Assembly: GCA_039183535.1 (NCBI GenBank)
Contig: JBCDBO010000132.1
Span: forward strand, 1 to 7,702
Length of the DNA: 7,702 bases
From: JBCAXA01 sp039183535
GTDB taxonomy: Bacteria > Pseudomonadota > Gammaproteobacteria > Steroidobacterales > Woeseiaceae
Direction: 5' to 3'
Shown one piece after another: positions 1-6,263 of the stretch. The notes below the pieces were generated by a model that was given only the letters and a program-made list of their open reading frames with translations, was not told the DNA's origin and ran no database searches. Each line of letters opens with the position of its first letter. Within the stretch, counting starts at the first letter, position 1. The position numbers and the translations under genes were made by a program.

Positions 1-1084
1 ATGCGCGTAGGTCTTGATCAGTGAACTTCGCATAGCTCTTACTCGCCGACTTAACCGAGATTGCTTCCGTCGGATCTGACTCAAGATACTGTTTGACTAC
101 GCGACACCAATTGAGGAACGCACCAACAACGACTAGCTTCTCCTTGATCGTTCGAGCAGACGGCAGTTTCTCCGCCGGTAATTCAAGCTCCAGTAGTTCT
201 TCCACGCTTGAGTTACCAAAGAGCTTCCTCCGGTTCTTCGGCAGCCTCGCCGCCTTGTCTCGGTAGTTGAGCACGACGTCCCGCGTCACCGCTGACACTG
301 GGATATCACCGACGACGTAAATGAAGTCCTCGAACGTCGCCTGACGATCTCTCGCAGTGTTCTCGTTCCAGTCTGGCGTCGGAAGCCCTGAGGTACGCTC
401 TCGGTAGAACTCCGCCCAGGCTTCTGATAGCGGCGGCGCCTTCAGTTTGGCTGCGTAGCGACTGACCGGCTGAGAACCGCCGTCACTCGGCCCAACTCCG
501 AGCAATTCATCTTCCTCCTCGTAGTCACCACTGCATCTCGCTTGGAGAATCTTGTGGTAAGTGATTTTTTGCTTGAGAAGCTCAACACACATCAGCCGAA
601 ATGCTGTCGTGTCGCGATCGAATTCTAGGCCTTGTTCAACAATCGCCGCTTCGACCTCACCGGCAACCGAACTGAACTCGTTGTTACGAAGTGCAGCGCG
701 ATACTGCTCGATGAAGCCCGCGTGCTCAGCATGCTCAATCTCCAATAGGTTGTCGGAGAAAGTAACGCCGTCAGCAATATGCTGCCCCTGGAGTGAATGC
801 AGGCGCTGCACCATTGCGGCGTGCAGTTTCTCTAGTAGCTCTGTCGCTTTTGTGCGGTCCAGTTGACGCATTACTAGCAGCCTGTTGATCAATCTAAAGC
901 GAGCAAGGTCAGGCGATACCAAACCAACTTGGTACCGTGCGAACCTATGGTCGTTCGTCTTTAACGATAGCTGCAACTCGCACTTGCCGGACAGCGACTG
1001 AATCTCATTTGGAAGTCGGTACCGGAGGTACCAGGAAGAGGGCTTCTTAAGCAGATAAGCCGGTCTAGCAAGTTTCTTTTTCAC
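1..1084 (-). CDS. Site-specific tyrosine recombinase (integrase), N-terminal part; C-terminus off the left edge
   Basis: 361 codons are open on the minus strand without a stop and run off the window. The start must be GTG at 1084 or later, because an in-frame TAA lies directly before it; there is no strong ribosome site. Residues 9-65 (PAYLLKKPSSWYLRYRLP, then a SLKT-type strand) look like the DUF6538 N-terminal domain of phage and island integrases. Residues 85-200 are a helical linker. Residues about 217-345 look like the SAM-like core-binding domain, with a typical helix around GAFLNWC (321-327). The visible part ends at KFTDQDLRA, where the catalytic domain normally begins, so the R-H-R-Y catalytic residues cannot be checked. 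The gene reads away from the adjacent tRNA-Phe 3' end, the normal layout for an element integrated there. The family call is firm; its activity is unknown. Confidence 0.88.
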   Translation of the reverse strand, partial: MKKKLARPAYLLKKPSSWYLRYRLPNEIQSLSGKCELQLSLKTNDHRFARYQVGLVSPDLARFRLINRLLVMRQLDRTKATELLEKLHAAMVQRLHSLQGQHIADGVTFSDNLLEIEHAEHAGFIEQYRAALRNNEFSSVAGEVEAAIVEQGLEFDRDTTAFRLMCVELLKQKITYHKILQARCSGDYEEEDELLGVGPSDGGSQPVSRYAAKLKAPPLSEAWAEFYRERTSGLPTPDWNENTARDRQATFEDFIYVVGDIPVSAVTRDVVLNYRDKAARLPKNRRKLFGNSSVEELLELELPAEKLPSARTIKEKLVVVGAFLNWCRVVKQYLESDPTEAISVKSASKSYAKFTDQDLRA

Positions 1085-1102
1085 TTAGATTCATGCCTTT
1101 TT

Positions 1103-1132
1103 GTGTACCAGTTTGGTGGACCAACTGGACAC
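1103..1132. repeat. Imperfect inverted repeat between integrase and tRNA-Phe
   Basis: The right arm CCAACTGGACAC (1121-1132) is the reverse complement of the left arm (1103-1116) apart from two extra bases in the left arm. The loop is TGGA. The repeat sits 19 bases upstream of the integrase GTG and 42 bases beyond the tRNA CCA end. It could be an arm-type integrase or accessory-protein site, or an operator or attenuator for the integrase. The function is inferred only from its position. Confidence 0.5.
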
Positions 1133-1168
1133 CGAAGAATCTAAGTTACTGAGTGCTCTGGAAATACC

Positions 1169-1250
<82 letters not shown>

Positions 1251-1273
1251 CCGCTGACTGACGTCTGGCCACA

Positions 1274-1303
1274 CCTTATATATGTATAAGGGGGAGCTTC
1301 GGG
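1274..1303 (-). promoter_or_regulatory. Possible tRNA-Phe promoter with an 18-bp AT-rich palindrome
   Basis: On the minus strand, TATATA (about 1280-1275) lies 17 bases downstream of TTCCCG and about 25 bases before the mature tRNA 5' end. That is a reasonable place for a -10 box. The same bases form the palindrome CCTTATA-TATG-TATAAGG (1274-1291). The -35 match is poor, so this is a positional guess. Confidence 0.3.
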
Positions 1304-1315
1304 AACGAAGCCTCC
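1293..1315. repeat. Hairpin GGAG-CTTCG / CGAAG-C-CTCC in the tRNA upstream spacer
   Basis: Nine base pairs with a single bulged C and a GGAA loop, lying just upstream of the putative tRNA promoter. No T run follows on either strand, so it is not a standard terminator. The rest of the 1251-1535 spacer holds no gene I can support. It also has an imperfect 12-13-bp inverted repeat with arms at 1381-1393 (CGGTCGCAAAAGC) and 1436-1447 (GCTTTTTGACCG). Confidence 0.4.
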
Positions 1316-1535
1316 GGAAGCCGGGGGTCGCGGGCTGGCCTTGGAGGGTCTCACTCGCGAGCGCGCCATTTAAGCAAAACCGGTCGCAAAAGCCAATGCT
1401 CGGGCCAAATTACTGAAAGTTGGTTGGTTTTCGCCGCTTTTTGACCGACTTTGAGAAATCTCCGAACGATTCGCCGCGGTTTGTCGCGTTACTCCCTAAA
1501 GGCCACTAAAACCCGGCCTCCGAACGGTGATAACG

Positions 1536-1901
1536 ATGAATACGCGTCTTTGGATTTTTGCCGCGATGTCGGTGGAAACGGCGAATCGATTGGTCTGCGC
1601 CGCGGACAACATCTACCGCATTGGTGAAACCGACTCGATCCGTATTCGCACCCAAGACATATTCGATGCGCTGCCGGTCCGCGAAGTGCTCGATACCGTT
1701 AAGCAAGAGATCGCCGATGGTGTAGCCCAGATCCCGACCGTCGAAGGCGTCAGCTTCACGGTGTTCACGGCTGGGTTCGAAGCCGCCGCCATTATCGATG
1801 GCGATGAGTACCCGATCGAGTTCAACTTCTTCGACCCCGAAGCATCGGCGACGGGGTTCGGGGATCTTCTGGCCACGCAATTGATCGACGCGAAAAACTA
1901 A
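1536..1901 (+). CDS. Hypothetical acidic protein of 121 residues
   Basis: I do not recognise this family. The ATG at 1536 is preferred because GGTGA (1526-1530) is a good ribosome site five bases upstream. An in-frame GTG at 1527 overlaps that site and would add three residues. The protein is acidic and soluble-looking, with no signal peptide or membrane segment. It has an N-terminal strand-like stretch (NTRLWIFAAMSVETANRL), a central helix-like segment (PVREVLDTVKQEI), and hydrophobic strands around VSFTVFTAGFEAAAII ending near PIEFNFFDP. The composition is protein-like and unlike the arginine-rich opposite frame, and a rho-independent terminator follows the stop at once. It is probably a small cytosolic single-gene unit. 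No function can be assigned. Confidence 0.7.
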   Translation: MNTRLWIFAAMSVETANRLVCAADNIYRIGETDSIRIRTQDIFDALPVREVLDTVKQEIADGVAQIPTVEGVSFTVFTAGFEAAAIIDGDEYPIEFNFFDPEASATGFGDLLATQLIDAKN

Positions 1902-1911
1902 TCGCTGCTCC

Positions 1912-1940
1912 GCAAGGCACAAGGACGTGCCTTGCCTTTT
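1912..1940 (+). terminator. Rho-independent terminator after the 121-residue protein gene
   Basis: GCAAGGCAC (1912-1920) pairs perfectly with GTGCCTTGC (1927-1935) around the six-base loop AAGGAC, and CTTTT follows. It starts 11 bases after the TAA stop. The T run is short but the position is ideal. Confidence 0.7.
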
Positions 1941-1942
1941 CC

Positions 1943-1969
1943 GCGGTGCCAGAGAACCTCTGGCACCGC
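1943..1969. repeat. Perfect 12-bp hairpin with a three-base loop
   Basis: GCGGTGCCAGAG (1943-1954) and CTCTGGCACCGC (1958-1969) pair without a mismatch around AAC. It lies 7 bases after the preceding terminator stem and 48 bases before the hydrolase start. No T run follows on either strand. It could be a dispersed palindromic repeat, an operator, or a leader or processing hairpin. Confidence 0.65.
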
Positions 1970-1990
1970 ACTGCGTTGGCATGACACGAT

Positions 1991-2033
1991 GGCGGTCGTC
2001 TCTTAGCGAGAAGACCAATGCTGAACGACCGCC
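1991..2033 (+). promoter_or_regulatory. Inverted repeat enclosing the ribosome site and start codon of the hydrolase gene
   Basis: GGCGGTCGT (1991-1999) is the exact reverse complement of ACGACCGCC (2025-2033). The 25-base loop carries the purine-rich GAGAAG and the ATG at 2018. A smaller inner pairing, GTCT (1998-2001) with AGAC (2012-2015), would compete with it. In mRNA this could control translation; in DNA it could be an operator. The symmetry is certain; the role is inferred. Confidence 0.45.
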
Positions 2034-2827
2034 GCTTTCGCAAAGGCTACATAGACGGCCCCACCGGCCAGATCCACTACCGTGAGTGCGGTGCCGGCGA
2101 ACCGCTCGTTTTGTTGCACCAGTCGCCGCTGTCGGGCGCGATGTTCGCACCGGCTATGCCGCTACTCGCCGAGCGCGGCTTGCGTGTGGTGGCGATCGAC
2201 TCACCCGGGTACGGCATGTCGGACGTGCCTGAATCGCCGTTGGGATTAGCCGAGTTTGCGGATGCAATCGCTGAGGCCATCGATACGCTCTTCTCCGCCA
2301 GCGTGCACCTACTCGGCCACCACACCGGTGCTGCCGTTGCGGCCAATATCGCTGTCCGGCACAGCGCGTCTGTGAAGCGTCTTGTATTGAACGGCGTACC
2401 GCTGCTATCGGCCGACGAGCGCGCATTTTTCGAGTCGCTCGAGTTTGGACCACGGGTGCCGGCGGCGGATGGCTCACACCTTATTGATGTCTGGAACCAG
2501 CGGCTGGCCGCCTCACCGGGTTGGACGAACCTCGCCGCGATGCACAAACACGTCGTCGATATGCTGGCGACGGGCGATCGCTATGGCGATGCGTTCCGCG
2601 CTGTGTTTGCTCACGACATGGCTGGCGATCTTGCAGCAATTGCCTGCCCAACGCTGATCCTGACGAACACGGGCGAGGATTTATACGCCGCTTCAAAGCG
2701 CGCCCATGCCGAGCGGCCAGACATGCAGTTCGTTAGCTTGGATGGTGGTACCCACGATATTGTCGATGAGCAACCGGAAAACTGGTCGCGGGTGGTTGCA
2801 GATTTTCTGGTGGTAACTACTGCGTAG
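2018..2827 (+). CDS. Alpha/beta-hydrolase-fold protein with an atypical nucleophile elbow
   Basis: 269 residues, normal for a single-domain alpha/beta hydrolase. The fold is clear: an early strand PLVLLHQSPLSG (29-40), whose HQSP is the oxyanion loop; VVAIDSPGYGMSD (57-69); the elbow strand VHLLGHHTGA (96-105); a lid region at about 130-205; then PTLILTNTGED (211-221) with candidate acid D221, and GGTHDIVDEQP (243-253) with candidate base H246. The elbow reads G-H-H-T-G, so residue 102, normally Ser, Asp or Cys, is His. The rest of the catalytic frame is kept, so this is either a divergent enzyme or a non-hydrolytic binding protein. The substrate cannot be told. No signal peptide is seen, so it is probably cytosolic. 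The start ATG has a weak GAGAAG site. It lies 197 bases before the ergothioneine genes and is probably a separate unit. Confidence 0.9.
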   Translation: MLNDRRFRKGYIDGPTGQIHYRECGAGEPLVLLHQSPLSGAMFAPAMPLLAERGLRVVAIDSPGYGMSDVPESPLGLAEFADAIAEAIDTLFSASVHLLGHHTGAAVAANIAVRHSASVKRLVLNGVPLLSADERAFFESLEFGPRVPAADGSHLIDVWNQRLAASPGWTNLAAMHKHVVDMLATGDRYGDAFRAVFAHDMAGDLAAIACPTLILTNTGEDLYAASKRAHAERPDMQFVSLDGGTHDIVDEQPENWSRVVADFLVVTTA

Positions 2828-2859
2828 TACGACGTTGTTACGTGCGCGACCAACTGCCG

Positions 2860-2893
2860 CGCCGCACAAGAGTGCGACAAGTACGCTGCGGCG
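2860..2893. repeat. Hairpin-forming repeat after the hydrolase gene
   Basis: CGCCGCA (2860-2866) and TGCGGCG (2887-2893) form seven perfect pairs. An alternative local hairpin, CGCAC-AAGA-GTGCG (2863-2876), overlaps the left arm. There is no T run, so if it helps end the hydrolase transcript it is not a typical rho-independent terminator. Confidence 0.35.
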
Positions 2894-2968
2894 TGTCGAT
2901 TAAAGCAAACGGTGGCGCTTATAACGATTCGTGGACACCATTACGGTATCGCTTAGTCGCTTTTGTTT

Positions 2969-2997
2969 TTGACAAGGCCAAGGGCGTTTCGTAGGGT
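2969..2997 (+). promoter_or_regulatory. Likely sigma70 promoter of the ergothioneine genes
   Basis: A perfect -35 box TTGACA (2969-2974) is followed after exactly 17 bases by TAGGGT (2992-2997), a weak -10 box. Transcription would begin near 3004, about 20 bases before the egtB ATG at 3025. GAAG at 3013-3016 can serve as the ribosome site. Confidence 0.55.
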
Positions 2998-3024
2998 GCT
3001 CGGAAGCAAAACGAAGCCCTCATT

Positions 3025-3888
3025 ATGCATCCCCATCCGGAGGCGACGGGCCCGCGCAGCAAGGGCAGCGAGTTAGCGAGTCGCTATAAGTCCGTCCGTC
3101 AGTTCACGGAAGAACTCGCCGCGCCGCTCGCGCCCGAAGACACCGTTGTGCAAAGCATGCCAGACGTCAGCCCGACGAAGTGGCACCTTGCCCATGTAAC
3201 GTGGTTTTTCGAGCGCTTTGTGCTTTGCCCGCACAAGCCTGGCTATCGGCTGCACAACGAGACGTTCGACCACTTATTTAATAGCTACTACCACACGGCC
3301 GGCACGATGCACGCACGGCCTCGGCGTGGATTGCTCTCGCGCCCAACGCTCGTCGAGGTATATGCGTACCGGCGTGCCGTCGATGAGGCCGTTGTTGCGC
3401 TCATAGGACAAAACGATGCGACTGAGCTTGCGTTTTTTATTGAGCTTGGCTTGCAACACGAGCAACAACACCAAGAGCTGCTACTCACCGACATCAAGCA
3501 CGTGCTGGCACAAAACCCGCTGCAGCCGGTGTACCGCGACTTACCGCGACCGAGTCAGTGCGAAGTACTGGCGCTCGAGTTTCGGGCCTTCCCAGGCGGC
3601 ATCGGTGCTATTGGCGCCGCACCGGACGACGGCTTCAGTTTCGATAATGAAACGCCACGCCACCGCGTGTTGCTGGAGCCATTCGCGTTGGCCAATCGGC
3701 TCGTAACAAACGGCGAGTACCGCGAGTTCATGCTCGACGGTGGCTACGAGAACTGTGCCTTGTGGCTATCCGATGGCTGGGCCAACGTCCTCAATGGCTC
3801 GATAACTCGGCCGCTTTATGGGACGAGGCACTGGAGACAGAGTTCACACTGGCCGGGCGGCGCGAGATCGAAGCCGGCGCACCAGTAA
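3025..3888 (+). CDS. egtB: EgtB N-terminal fragment (DinB-like iron-binding domain and start of the FGE-sulfatase domain)
   Basis: Residues 20-165 form the DinB-like helical bundle. W53-H-L-A-H57 and H145-E-Q-Q-H149 match the three histidines that hold the catalytic iron in characterised EgtB (H51, H134 and H138 in the Mycolicibacterium thermoresistibile enzyme). Residues about 185-265 open the formylglycine-generating-enzyme-like domain: EFRAFPGGIGAIGA, then F-NETPRHRVLLEPF, then the family signature NRLVTNGEYREFMLDGGYE and ALWLSDGWA. Residues 266-287 (GTRHWRQ onward) are out-of-frame readthrough. On its own this piece has the metal site but lacks the C-terminal half of the substrate pocket, so I expect it to be inactive. 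The ATG at 3025 has GAAG eight bases upstream. Confidence 0.85.
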   Translation: MHPHPEATGPRSKGSELASRYKSVRQFTEELAAPLAPEDTVVQSMPDVSPTKWHLAHVTWFFERFVLCPHKPGYRLHNETFDHLFNSYYHTAGTMHARPRRGLLSRPTLVEVYAYRRAVDEAVVALIGQNDATELAFFIELGLQHEQQHQELLLTDIKHVLAQNPLQPVYRDLPRPSQCEVLALEFRAFPGGIGAIGAAPDDGFSFDNETPRHRVLLEPFALANRLVTNGEYREFMLDGGYENCALWLSDGWANVLNGSITRPLYGTRHWRQSSHWPGGARSKPAHQ

Positions 3889-4292
3889 CGCACCTGTCGT
3901 ACTTCGAGGCGGACGCGTTTGCGCGCTGGGCCGAGGCACGCTTACCCACTGAGGCCGAGTGGGAAACCGTCGCTGCGAAGCGCGACGTTGCTGGTAATTT
4001 CGTTGACGATGGGTTCTTAGAGCCGGTACCGGCGAAAGAATCAACCGATATCGGGCAACTGTATGGGGACGTGTGGGAATGGACGTCCACGAGTTACTCG
4101 GCCTATCCCGGCTTTAAGCCACTGGCCGGCTCACTCGGTGAGTACAACGGCAAATTCATGTGCAGCCAGCAGGTCGTTCGTGGCGGCTCTTGCGTGAGCT
4201 CAGCTGATCACCTTCGCGCCACCTACCGCAGCTTTTTTTACCCCGGCTCTCGTTGGCAGCATCTCGGCCTACGGCTCGCCCGCTCCGCCTAA
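3762..4292 (+). CDS. egtB: EgtB C-terminal fragment (rest of the FGE-sulfatase-like domain)
   Basis: True EgtB sequence starts at W20 of this frame (3819); the 19 codons before it, including the ATG at 3762, are the wrong frame of the upstream part, so this start is probably not used. The domain continues as EFTLAGRR, then THLSYFEADAFARWAEARLPTEAEWE, GNFVDDG, the hallmark GDVWEWTSTSY, YPGFKPLAGSLGEYNGKFM, VVRGGSC and HLRATYRSFFYP, ending GLRLARSA. These motifs close the substrate cleft of EgtB. The stop TAA (4290-4292) is 13 bases before egtD, so translational coupling to egtD may still work only if ribosomes reach this frame. Confidence 0.8.
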   Translation: MAIRWLGQRPQWLDNSAALWDEALETEFTLAGRREIEAGAPVTHLSYFEADAFARWAEARLPTEAEWETVAAKRDVAGNFVDDGFLEPVPAKESTDIGQLYGDVWEWTSTSYSAYPGFKPLAGSLGEYNGKFMCSQQVVRGGSCVSSADHLRATYRSFFYPGSRWQHLGLRLARSA

Positions 4293-4305
4293 ACGGAAAC
4301 ACACC

Positions 4306-5268
4306 ATGGAACCTAGCTCTGTTACGCGTCAAGGCGCGGAACTCGATAGCGATCTTGCTGAAATTTTGGATGGCTTGTCGCGGCCGCAGAAATTTGTCTC
4401 ACCGAAGTTTTTCTACGACCAACGCGGCTCCGAGCTCTTCGACGCCATTACCGAGCAGCCTGAGTATTACCCAACCCAAACTGAGCTCGGCATCATGCAA
4501 GCGAATATTGCCGAGATCCGCACGGCAATGGGCGCCGAGGCATCGCTCATCGAGTTTGGCTCTGGTTCAAGCTACAAAACACGGTTCTTACTTGAGCAAT
4601 TACCGGACCTTGCCTGTTACGTACCGGTCGATATTAGCGAGGATTTTTTGCTGGCTATCGCAGATGGACTGGCCAAAGACTTTCCGAAGCTCGAGATTTT
4701 GCCGGTTGTTGCCGACTTCACGCGTGAGTTCGAGCTGCCGTCGCCAACTAAGATGCCGGCAAAGAACGTTGTTTACTTCCCTGGCTCTACCATCGGTAAC
4801 TTTATGCCCGATGCTGCTATGGCGTTGTTGCGGGTGATGCGGGCTGCGGCTAAAGCCGGTGGCGCCTTGTTGATTGGAGTGGACCTTAAGAAAGACAAAG
4901 CACGTTTGGAGGCGGCGTATAACGATGCTGCCGGTGTTACCGCCGACTTTAATTTGAATTTGTTGCTGCGGCTCAATCGCGAGTTCGAAGCGGACTTTGA
5001 TGTCGAGGCGTTCGAGCATCGCGCCATTTACAATGAAACGCTCGGTCGTATCGAGATGCACTTGGTCAGCCGCCAGGCGCAGACGGTGTACTTTGGCACG
5101 GACCACCGGTTCGACTTTCAAGAGGGCGAGTACATCTTATCGGAGTGCTCGCATAAGTATGCCGTGGAAGAGTTTGGCGAGATGGTCGCGCGAGCCGGTT
5201 TTGAGGTCGCGAATGTTTGGGTCGACGCCGAAAATCTCTTTAGCGTGCAGTTCTGTATTGCCGTGTAG
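4306..5268 (+). CDS. egtD: L-histidine N(alpha)-methyltransferase EgtD
   Basis: 320 residues, essentially the length of mycobacterial EgtD. It transfers three methyl groups from SAM to histidine, making hercynine, the first committed step of ergothioneine synthesis, in the cytosol. The Rossmann core shows the SAM-binding loop IEFGSGSSYKT (82-92) and PVDIS (107-111). Family residues appear at the expected places: EQPEYYPTQTE (50-60) with the substrate Tyr, STIGNF (161-166) with N165, RIEMHLVS (248-255) with M251, and ILSECSHKY (277-285) with E280 and S282. These match the histidine-binding Y56, N166, M252, E282 and S284 of the M. smegmatis enzyme. The gene is intact and follows egtB by 13 bases, with GGAAA upstream of the ATG. 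With egtB broken, the cell would be expected to make hercynine but not ergothioneine unless another route supplies EgtB. Confidence 0.95.
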   Translation: MEPSSVTRQGAELDSDLAEILDGLSRPQKFVSPKFFYDQRGSELFDAITEQPEYYPTQTELGIMQANIAEIRTAMGAEASLIEFGSGSSYKTRFLLEQLPDLACYVPVDISEDFLLAIADGLAKDFPKLEILPVVADFTREFELPSPTKMPAKNVVYFPGSTIGNFMPDAAMALLRVMRAAAKAGGALLIGVDLKKDKARLEAAYNDAAGVTADFNLNLLLRLNREFEADFDVEAFEHRAIYNETLGRIEMHLVSRQAQTVYFGTDHRFDFQEGEYILSECSHKYAVEEFGEMVARAGFEVANVWVDAENLFSVQFCIAV

Positions 5269-5300
5269 CTAAGGCGCCCTGCGAATTTGGTCTAGCAAAC

Positions 5301-5981
5301 ATGAAAGCGGAACATGTGAAGCTCGCGTTTGCTGAAGGCACCGTTACAGAGCCTTCCGATATCGCGATGTCGTTCGAGGTGCACGAGCTCTGCTCGGTTC
5401 GGATCACGTCCGGCCACATCGTTGCCTGCGATCCGTTAACGGCGCCGGGCACCGCTCCATTCGCACAAAAAGTGCCAGCCGGCGAGTTTCCTGTGCGGGT
5501 AGCTGTCGCCAACATCAAGCAAGACCGGCGGGTCGCCTATGCCAAAGTCGCTTTCAATGAAGCGACGATTGCCCGCTGGGAGATGGCGACCGTCGGCGAC
5601 CAAAACCCGGCCCAGCTAAAACCAGGCGAGTTGTTTGGCTATGGCGTCGATGCGGGTACCGGTTGCTTTGCCGATGTTGAGGCGATGCGCTCATTGGAGC
5701 AACGCTATGGCGCGGATGACGAGTATTACGAGGTCATTCTTGCTGAGCTGGAGAAGACGTATATCCGGACTTGGGGCTGGGCCGATCACCGCGTCGATGT
5801 CGATGCGAACGTCGTGATGTTCTCGAGCGGCTGGGGCGATGGTTTTTATGCGTCATACTTTGGTTTCGCGGCGGACGGCGAGGTCGCTGCGCTGGTTACT
5901 GATTTCGATGTTTTGTACGACCCGGAGGAGCTTGAGCTCGATAGTGCCGTTGGCAAGCCGTGGTGGAAGTTCTGGGGCTGA
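5301..5981 (+). CDS. DUF4241 family protein, third gene of the ergothioneine cluster
   Basis: 226 residues carrying the DUF4241 motifs in order: SGHIVACDPL (37-46), PFAQKVPAGEFPVRVAVA (53-70), a strand VAYAKVAFNE then ARWEMA (91-96), GYGVDAGTGCFAD (113-125), NVVMFSSGWGDGFY (170-183), and a final DG-V--LVTDFDVLY (192-206). The tail is tryptophan-rich (KPWWKFWG). No signal peptide or membrane segment is seen; it is acidic and probably cytosolic. The molecular function of DUF4241 is not known to me. The conserved D-P, D-A-G-T-G and G-W-G-D-G motifs suggest a ligand or active-site pocket, which is inference. It starts 32 bases after egtD on the same strand with no terminator between, so it is probably co-transcribed. 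The ribosome site before ATG 5301 is weak. Confidence 0.85.
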   Translation: MKAEHVKLAFAEGTVTEPSDIAMSFEVHELCSVRITSGHIVACDPLTAPGTAPFAQKVPAGEFPVRVAVANIKQDRRVAYAKVAFNEATIARWEMATVGDQNPAQLKPGELFGYGVDAGTGCFADVEAMRSLEQRYGADDEYYEVILAELEKTYIRTWGWADHRVDVDANVVMFSSGWGDGFYASYFGFAADGEVAALVTDFDVLYDPEELELDSAVGKPWWKFWG

Positions 5982-6013
5982 GTCTTGGGGGTTTCTTGGG
6001 CTTTTGCGCGCTT

Positions 6014-6090
6014 ACTTGCGGCCTATTTGCGGTTTACTTGCGGCCTACTTGCGGCCTACTTGCGGCTTATTCGCTGCTTACTCGCTGCTT
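6014..6090 (+). repeat. 11-bp tandem repeat, seven copies
   Basis: The unit is ACTTGCGGCCT. The copies are at 6014, 6025, 6036, 6047, 6058, 6069 and 6080; three are exact and four have one to four changes, with the last two drifting to ACTCGCTGCTT. A degraded eighth copy precedes at 6003. The array begins 32 bases after the DUF4241 stop. Because 11 is not a multiple of 3 and the unit lacks stops, all three plus frames stay open across it, which creates long but meaningless reading frames. It probably lies in the 3' untranslated part of the operon. Confidence 0.9.
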
Positions 6091-6263
6091 TCACCGCGCT
6101 TGCTTGCAGAGCTTTTACCGGACTTGTTCGGGGATCTCACCACGCCTTTGGCTTTTCGAGGAGACTCACACGCCAATTATTGGCCATCTGGTCGCGAGCC
6201 CACGTGTTTCCCTTCGCCGAACGAAATCGATGTTTCTTTTGCCGACCGAAACCGACATTTTCT

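Larger units (their letters stand above)
3025..4292 (+). pseudogene. egtB: egtB, ergothioneine-type sulfoxide synthase, interrupted by a one-base deletion
   Basis: The whole gene is present but split over two frames. The first frame is normal to residue 265 (TRPLY, codon TAT at 3817-3819), then runs 22 codons of unrelated sequence to a stop ending at 3888. The EgtB sequence resumes in the frame one base earlier at TGG (3819-3821), giving WDEALETEFTLAGRR. Adding one T after position 3819 restores RPLYWDEALETEFTLAG and a 422-residue protein, the usual EgtB length; both domains are otherwise well kept. EgtB is an iron enzyme that joins hercynine to cysteine or gamma-glutamylcysteine using O2. 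No slippery heptamer precedes the break (CCG CTT TAT GGG), so programmed frameshifting is unlikely. It is either a recent inactivating mutation or a sequence or assembly error. The intact egtD downstream and the absence of other lesions favour a recent event or an error. Confidence 0.85.

Noticed and set aside
561..866. Plus-strand frame of 101 codons
   Set aside because: It lies antisense to the integrase, is serine- and cysteine-rich and has no recognisable motif.
1506..2150. Minus-strand frame of 214 codons
   Set aside because: Arginine-rich, low-complexity product that crosses a terminator and hairpin and overlaps two better plus-strand genes.
3811..3825. Programmed -1 frameshift in egtB
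   Set aside because: The local sequence CCG CTT TAT GGG is not a slippery heptamer, and a frameshifted EgtB is not a known feature of the family.
2018..5981. egtA, egtC or egtE in the cluster
   Set aside because: No glutamate-cysteine ligase, amidohydrolase or PLP lyase motifs are present; the alpha/beta-hydrolase fold protein is not an EgtC (Ntn-type) homologue.
6003..6090. CRISPR array
   Set aside because: The repeats are head-to-tail units of 11 bases without spacers, and no cas gene is visible.
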